This document shows positions 36,377 to 40,804 of a DNA stretch of 40,804 nucleotides, piece by piece; the first letter of the stretch is position 1; the number at the start of each line of letters is the position of its first letter. The notes under the pieces are model-generated. The model was given only the letters and a program-made list of their open reading frames with translations. It had not been told where the DNA came from and ran no database searches. Origin of the DNA: Chromatiales bacterium (GTDB lineage: Bacteria > Pseudomonadota > Gammaproteobacteria > Thiohalospirales > Thiohalospiraceae); NCBI GenBank assembly GCA_026982395.1, contig JALSHD010000182.1, forward strand, positions 1 through 40,804. The letters run 5' to 3'. A program made the position numbers and the translations under genes.

Positions 36377-37077
36377 AAACGACTATTGCACCGGATTCAG
36401 AGCAGACAGACAACCGGGGTGGACGGGAAGTATCGGTGCACAGCGGGAGAGTTCTGTTGCTGCTACTGATGCTGTTCCCGCTGATCAGTCTGGCCTCCGG
36501 GATTCCACAGGATCCGCCCCGTTGGTCGCTGGAGATCAAGGGCGGCAGCTTTTTCCCAAAAGAGGATAACTGGAAAGCCTACTATGGTGATGACAAGACC
36601 GGTCAGTTCAGTGGAGTGATTGCATACAAGTTTGTTCGCCAGTTTGAGGTTGGTATTGACGGTTCCTACATAAAAGATGAGGGAAAAGGGCTGGCACCAC
36701 AGCAGGAACAGATTACAGGTAACGTAACCCTTGAGCTGTATCCTCTGCAACTGTTTGCCCTGGTGCGGGGTGTTTTCAGTGAGAATCAATGGCTGGTTCC
36801 CTACCTCGGTGCCGGATGGACCCGCATCTATTACGAGCAGGATATTCATGGGCAGGAAAAGCGGCGTGGTGCTGCGACAGGAGCCCACATTCGTGGTGGA
36901 CTACAGCTGTTGCTCGACAATATCGACAGGAGTACCGCTTGGGGTTTTTATGAGAACTTTGGTGTGAATAACAGCTATTTTTTTCTGGAAGTGCAGCGCA
37001 GCAGTGTTGAAGTCGGTTCGGATCCTGTCCAGCTGGGTGGTACCAGCTATCAGGCCGGGCTGTTGTTTGAGTTTTAA
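36373..37077 (+). CDS. Outer-membrane beta-barrel protein (MXAN_2562-like)
   Basis: The 234-residue precursor has an extended N-terminus with a hydrophobic signal (VLLLLLMLFPLISLASG, residues about 27-43). A mature barrel follows with alternating aromatic and polar residues (WSLEIKGGSFFPKEDNWKAY, GTSYQAGLLFEF), ending in a C-terminal phenylalanine as recognised by BAM. The pattern WSLEIKGG..F.P...NWK and FSENQWLVPYLGAGWTRIYY recalls the MXAN_2562 family, from memory. The ATG overlaps the stop of the CFI-box gene (ATGA) and follows GAGGGAAG. Likely a partner in display or export of the cassette's proteins, by inference. Confidence 0.8.
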   Translation: MKTTIAPDSEQTDNRGGREVSVHSGRVLLLLLMLFPLISLASGIPQDPPRWSLEIKGGSFFPKEDNWKAYYGDDKTGQFSGVIAYKFVRQFEVGIDGSYIKDEGKGLAPQQEQITGNVTLELYPLQLFALVRGVFSENQWLVPYLGAGWTRIYYEQDIHGQEKRRGAATGAHIRGGLQLLLDNIDRSTAWGFYENFGVNNSYFFLEVQRSSVEVGSDPVQLGGTSYQAGLLFEF

Positions 37078-37279
37078 TACAGATCCTGAAAAACAACCAA
37101 TCATTATCCTCGCCTGTAATAACAGCTCTCTCCTTGTTCTGAAAAAAATGGAAATATAAACAGCAATATCGTTTCGTTGCCGGCCGAATAAAAAATATTG
37201 GTTTTGATACCTCGCGCCCACTAACAAGCAGACAGATGTGGAATAATTCCTTCTCGTTTAACCCTCTCCGGTGGTGCTG

Positions 37280-38272
37280 ATGCGCTTCTGGCACATTTTC
37301 GTTATTGCCCTGCTTGCCAGTCTGCTGGTTCCGTTGAGTTATGGTGGCTGGGATGGATTGAACCGTTTGCGCGAATTGCCGTTGGGGCTGATGATTGGCT
37401 CACTTGCGATGGTGGTGTTGGGCTGGAATCTGAATGCTGCCCGTTTGCGCCTTGTATTGGGCGGTACCGGTGTGCGTATGGGGCAGGGCAAGGCGCTGGC
37501 CACTATCATGTCCTCTGAATTTGCCATGAGTGCAACTCCGGCTGGTACCGGTGGTGCATTGGCCTACGTTTTTCTGCTGCATCGACATGGTCTGGCGAGC
37601 AGCCACGCTGCTGCCTGTTATGCACTTGAACAGTTGTTGGATCTGCTTTTTTTCCTGCCCGCCCTGGTTCTTCTCTCCTTTATTTTGCTGGCTGGTGGTG
37701 ATGAATTTCATGTTGGTACCCAGCTGGCTCTGCTGGGAGGGATGATTGGTGGTGGTCTTGGAATGCTTTGGCTTTTGGTTCGGCATTACCGGGGCGTCAT
37801 GCTGGCCGGTGGGCGGTTGTTGAACAGGTTCGGGATTGCTCCCCGGCGCCGCCGCCGGATTGCGCGCTGGGTTATCCGGTTTAGACAGGGGCTTGGTTTG
37901 ATGCTCCGGTTGTCCCGCTGGCGGCTGTTGCTTATCTATCTGCTCTGTATTGGCCACTGGCTACTTCGCTATACCATCCTTTATTTTATTATTCGAGCGC
38001 TGGGAGAAGACCTCTCCTGGGCCTATCTGTTTCTGGTACAGATGTTTGTTCTCAGCGTTGGCCAGCTTACTTTATTGCCCGGTGGCAGTGGTGGAGTAGA
38101 GATTGGTTTCAGCGCCCTGCTTGCGGCGTGGCTTGAACCGGCTACCCTGGCGGCCGCACTGATTGCCTGGCGCTTTGCTACCTACTACTGGTATCTGCTG
38201 GCTGGCGCGCCGGTATTCTTTTTCTTTGCCGGGGGTGGGTTGTGGAGACATCTCCGGTGGCGGTGGAGATGA
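37280..38272 (+). CDS. UPF0104 / AglD-like integral membrane protein (lysylphosphatidylglycerol synthase TM-like)
   Basis: The 330-residue protein has about eight membrane helices and the family segments SSEFAMSATPAGTGG, ACYALEQLLDLLFFLP and LTLLPGGSGGVEIGF. Relatives form the flippase-like half of MprF or occur alone; their substrate is mostly unknown. The ATG at 37280 follows CGGTGG; a GTG at 37271 is also possible. The 202 bases upstream (37078-37279) hold no clear gene, so it may have its own promoter. It ends 13 bases from the convergent DUF6763-like gene. Confidence 0.85.
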   Translation: MRFWHIFVIALLASLLVPLSYGGWDGLNRLRELPLGLMIGSLAMVVLGWNLNAARLRLVLGGTGVRMGQGKALATIMSSEFAMSATPAGTGGALAYVFLLHRHGLASSHAAACYALEQLLDLLFFLPALVLLSFILLAGGDEFHVGTQLALLGGMIGGGLGMLWLLVRHYRGVMLAGGRLLNRFGIAPRRRRRIARWVIRFRQGLGLMLRLSRWRLLLIYLLCIGHWLLRYTILYFIIRALGEDLSWAYLFLVQMFVLSVGQLTLLPGGSGGVEIGFSALLAAWLEPATLAAALIAWRFATYYWYLLAGAPVFFFFAGGGLWRHLRWRWR

Positions 38273-38285
38273 TACCCTTTTATTT

Positions 38286-38594
38286 TTATCTCCGTTCCTT
38301 GTTGGCCAGTTCATCAAGAGGTTCGTCCCACTCTTCCTGGTTCATTTCCGAATCGGCAAACAGAGTCTCGCTGTCGTCGATTTCATCATAGGGCCCCGAC
38401 CAGTTTTCCGGTTCTGCGGTGGGCTCGATCTCCAGCTGGCTCCAGTCGTCCAGATCGATCTCTTCCAGGCTTCCATCAAAATACTGAAGCATGACTGTGC
38501 CGGCATCTTCGTCCGTCGCCACCACAACGAACTCCTGACCCTTGTCGAGATGGCGATACCATTGATCAATGACCGGTTCTGTTTTTGTCTCCAT
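38286..38594 (-). CDS. DUF6763-like small acidic protein
   Basis: A 102-residue, strongly acidic cytosolic protein of unknown function. It begins METKTEPVIDQWYRHLDKGQ and has VVVATDEDAGTVMLQYFDGS followed by LEEIDLDDWSQLEIEP, a compact beta-domain pattern I associate with DUF6763; the rest is a Glu/Asp-rich tail. The ATG at 38594 is preceded on the minus strand by GGGAGGAATAAA, a strong Shine-Dalgarno. The gene is convergent with the UPF0104 gene and divergent from the small hypothetical at 38704. Confidence 0.85.
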   Translation of the reverse strand: METKTEPVIDQWYRHLDKGQEFVVVATDEDAGTVMLQYFDGSLEEIDLDDWSQLEIEPTAEPENWSGPYDEIDDSETLFADSEMNQEEWDEPLDELANKERR

Positions 38595-38703
38595 TTTATT
38601 CCTCCCGGTATTCTGCAAATTTTGTGGCATTTGCTATCTTTAAGTATATGCGTTATCGGCGATCTGTCATCTACAAAATTGATATGGATAGAGGGTTGAA
38701 AAA

Positions 38704-38949
38704 ATGAACAGCAGCGCACAGATATTACAGGTGGGTGCCCCTGATCCCGAATTGAAAAATTCGCCCATTGCGGATGAGGAGAGTGACGAATTTGAAGTGC
38801 TCAAACAGGAGCTTCCCGGAGAGCCGTTCTGTTACTTCAACAATAGCAGTTATCCCCATAATAGCTATGTATGCAGTGGAGAGACCTTGTTGCGTTGTGA
38901 TTATGGCATCTGGATACGACAGGGAGGGTGTGATCCGGACAATCCCTGA
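38704..38949 (+). CDS. Small cysteine-containing hypothetical protein
   Basis: An 81-residue protein. The C-terminal half, FCYFNNSSYPHNSYVC and GETLLRCDYGIWIRQGGC, has four cysteines in a pattern reminiscent of DUF1496-like domains (short Tyr/Cys beta modules); the N-terminal half is acidic and probably unstructured. No signal peptide is visible. GAGGG (38692-38696) precedes the ATG. It ends 12 bases before the N-formylglutamate amidohydrolase gene, so it may be the first gene of that operon. Confidence 0.65.
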   Translation: MNSSAQILQVGAPDPELKNSPIADEESDEFEVLKQELPGEPFCYFNNSSYPHNSYVCSGETLLRCDYGIWIRQGGCDPDNP

Positions 38950-38961
38950 TGGAGTACCAGG

Positions 38962-39795
38962 ATGACTGGCAGTAAAGCGCATTTCAGTGGAGCCCGGGTG
39001 GTAAGGGATTCTGAGCAGATTCCCCTCTGGTATGAGCACAAGGGGGAAGGGGTTCTTTTCGCTACGGCCCTGCATTCCGGTCATCTGTTGCGGCCGGAGT
39101 TGCTTGAACAGACGGCGCTGGATGAGGAGACCCGTCTGAGAGAAGAGGATCCCTGTACCGATCAGTGGGCAACAGTTGCGCCAAACTGGATGATTCCTGC
39201 GCGCTCTCGTTTTGAAGTTGATCTGAATCGCGACAGGGATGAGGCTGTATATCTTCAGCCGGAGGATGCCTGGAATCTGAAGGTCTGGAAAAACACCCCC
39301 ACCAACGCGATGATTGAGCATTCGCTGGCTGAGTACGATGCGTTCTACCAGGAGCTTGAGAAGTTTTTGACCGGGATGGTGCAGCGTTACGGCCGCTTTG
39401 TGGTATACGACCTGCACGCCTATAACCACCGGAGAGCAGGTCCGGGCCAACCTCCAGCCGATCCCGCTACCCATCCTGATATCAATCTTGGAACCGGCAC
39501 CATGGATCGTAAACGGTGGGCGCCTGTGGTGGAGCGTTTTCTGCATGACATAAGGGAATATGATTTTCCGGGCCGCCATCTTACTGTCGGTGAAAATGTA
39601 GTCTTCAAGGGGCGGCATTTTCCGCACTGGGTTCACACCCGTTTTCCCGAGACCGGCTGTGTGCTGGCCATTGAGGTGAAGAAGTTTTATATGGATGAGT
39701 GGACCGGCAAGGTGGATCCGGCTCTGGTCAGGGCTGTGCAGGATGCAATTGCCTCAACAGTTCCCGGTGTGGTTGAGGAGCTGAAAAAGCTGTGA
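38962..39795 (+). CDS. N-formylglutamate amidohydrolase family protein
   Basis: A 277-residue cytosolic zinc-dependent amidohydrolase-like protein. Family features include ATALHSGHLLRPE (metal histidine region), REEDPCTDQ, SRFEVDLNR, FVVYDLHAYNHRRAGP, and a C-terminal TGCVLAIEVKKFYMDEWTGK. True HutG-type enzymes act in histidine breakdown, but no hut genes are nearby. Pairing with a DUF1704 gene, which overlaps its end by 4 bases (GTGA), is a recurring arrangement and points to another amide substrate, possibly a glutamate- or glutathione-like peptide. The substrate is inferred only. Confidence 0.88.
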   Translation: MTGSKAHFSGARVVRDSEQIPLWYEHKGEGVLFATALHSGHLLRPELLEQTALDEETRLREEDPCTDQWATVAPNWMIPARSRFEVDLNRDRDEAVYLQPEDAWNLKVWKNTPTNAMIEHSLAEYDAFYQELEKFLTGMVQRYGRFVVYDLHAYNHRRAGPGQPPADPATHPDINLGTGTMDRKRWAPVVERFLHDIREYDFPGRHLTVGENVVFKGRHFPHWVHTRFPETGCVLAIEVKKFYMDEWTGKVDPALVRAVQDAIASTVPGVVEELKKL

Positions 39796-40804
39796 ACAGG
39801 GAGCAGCCGGATCAGGGCCGGGCGGGTGATGATAAGTTTATCGCTTCCATCACCAAATCACTGCGGGAAAACAGTTGGGTGCGCCGCAAGCTGCCGGGGT
39901 GGGGCCGGTTGCATATCGATCGCCGTCTCCCTTTTGTTTGTGTCTATCGCCGGCCGGTGCAGCGAGCTGATCCCGGCACCAAATCCCTGTTGCTGGGGGA
40001 GGCATCCTATCTGCTTGCTTCCGGAGAACCGGATCAATATGCACACCTGAGCAGACTTGTGCAGGAGATTGCGCGAGTTCAGGGAGCCGCCTTTGGCGCC
40101 TTTCTGGTTCTGGAGATCTGGGCGGAGGAGGCGCCGTCAGCAGAGCCGCCAACCTTCCATATTGTTGCGCCGGTTCATGATACCCCTGTCCTGCTGCTTG
40201 AGGTACTGGAGAACAATCTGCTCGGAGTGCGTATCAATGAAACTGCACCGCGGGTTGCGGTTGACTACCAGCAACAGTGCGCGCCGCCGGGATTGCCGCC
40301 TTTACTCTGTCCCGAAGATGAGGGAGGGGTAGAGTGTCTGCTGCTTGGTCTTGGCGTGCCGCCACTCTATCGGGATCCCTCCACCGGCACGCTGTTTCCC
40401 TTTGAGCTGGAGCAGTTGCGGCACGATCTGGGGCGGGCGCTGAAAAAAACCTTCTATACCTTTTCCCACCAATATACCCGTCACCGGCCTGCCCATTATC
40501 ATGAGCTGGGACGTCACGCCATGACCCCGGTGGTGCAGGAAACCGATACTGCCCTGGCTGAAATCAGCAGTGACTTCGATATTTTGTTGCACGTTACTCC
40601 GGTGAATGTCGCGGCAGCCTGGAGTGCGTTCAGCAAGGGGCGGTTTGCTCGTCCACCGGAGTTTCACTACCGGCCCAGGCCGTTACAGCCGGCGCACCTG
40701 AAACGGCGCCTGTATGAGATTCCACTGGAGCGGATCGAAGATCCGACACTGGCAACCATTTTTGCCGCCAAGCGTGAAGAGCTTGATCGGCAGATTACCC
40801 TGAT
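39792..40804 (+). CDS. DUF1704 protein (flavohemoglobin expression-modulating QEGLA motif family), 3'-truncated
   Basis: The frame starts at GTG 39792, overlapping the preceding stop as GTGA, and stays open to the window end (337 codons). The beginning reads VNREQPDQGRAGDDKFIASI; typical family segments follow: RLHIDRRLPFVCVYRRP, GEASYLLASGEPDQ, PPLYRDPSTGTLFPFELEQL and FSHQYTRHRPAHYHELGR. Members are usually longer and carry a metallopeptidase-like HExxxH and the QEGLA motif further on, which would lie beyond the edge and cannot be checked. Function unknown; the link with the amidohydrolase suggests a shared pathway. Confidence 0.88.
   Translation, partial: MNREQPDQGRAGDDKFIASITKSLRENSWVRRKLPGWGRLHIDRRLPFVCVYRRPVQRADPGTKSLLLGEASYLLASGEPDQYAHLSRLVQEIARVQGAAFGAFLVLEIWAEEAPSAEPPTFHIVAPVHDTPVLLLEVLENNLLGVRINETAPRVAVDYQQQCAPPGLPPLLCPEDEGGVECLLLGLGVPPLYRDPSTGTLFPFELEQLRHDLGRALKKTFYTFSHQYTRHRPAHYHELGRHAMTPVVQETDTALAEISSDFDILLHVTPVNVAAAWSAFSKGRFARPPEFHYRPRPLQPAHLKRRLYEIPLERIEDPTLATIFAAKREELDRQITL

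Overview
The window reads as a chromosomal segment of a gammaproteobacterium. The evidence is a long block of housekeeping genes in a typical gammaproteobacterial order: map/glnD divergent from rpsB-tsf-pyrH-frr-uppS-cdsA-dxr-rseP-bamA-skp-lpxD-fabZ-lpxA. There is also an Azotobacter-type 7Fe ferredoxin, a YbeL-like protein and a DUF6763-like protein. A free-living, possibly sulfur-oxidising Chromatiales/Sedimenticola-like lineage is my guess from the gene families; the sequence alone does not fix the taxon. No tRNA, rRNA, CRISPR array, insertion sequence or prophage was seen.

Layout. (1) 1-1896: 3' part of adk (with a four-cysteine zinc LID) overlapping gor. (2) 2125-4146, minus strand: DUF4212 small subunit plus large sodium/solute (acetate-like) symporter. 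(3) 4549-4872: fdxA, convergent with the minus-strand map-glnD pair (5028-8446). (4) 8616-18976: translation, cell-envelope and isoprenoid block from the rpsB promoter to bamA. Its rpsB carries an unusual C-terminal helix-hairpin-helix extension. (5) 18994-21830: skp and the lipid A genes lpxD-fabZ-lpxA. The usual next gene, lpxB, is absent. (6) 21949-24957, minus strand: a stress-type set of zinc-ribbon thioredoxin, accessory FtsH and YbeL-like zinc-ribbon protein, with a heat-shock-like promoter candidate in front. (7) 25261-28378, minus strand: a lipoprotein subtilase overlapping a PrcB-like lipoprotein.

(8) 29257-37077 is the most unusual part, a run of six co-directional genes with short gaps or overlaps. 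They encode a 1043-residue secreted VCBS/UnbV/thrombospondin-3 protein ending in a protein-sorting type tail, an OmpA-like protein, and a small CPBP glutamic intramembrane protease of the kind that processes such tails. These are followed by a single-pass membrane protein of unknown function, a beta-helix/fibronectin protein with a CFI-box C-terminus, and an outer-membrane beta-barrel. I read this as a surface-protein sorting and display cassette with its own processing protease. (9) 37280-40804: a UPF0104/AglD-like membrane protein, a DUF6763-like protein, a small cysteine-containing hypothetical protein, an N-formylglutamate amidohydrolase-like enzyme and the 5' part of a DUF1704 (QEGLA-motif) gene cut by the window edge.

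Genes within the housekeeping block are tightly packed (ATGA or TGATG junctions at adk/gor, pyrH/frr, cdsA/dxr, dxr/rseP, fabZ/lpxA, map/glnD), which indicates translational coupling. Starts were chosen from Shine-Dalgarno spacing, family N-termini and overlaps; several are shorter than the longest open frame.
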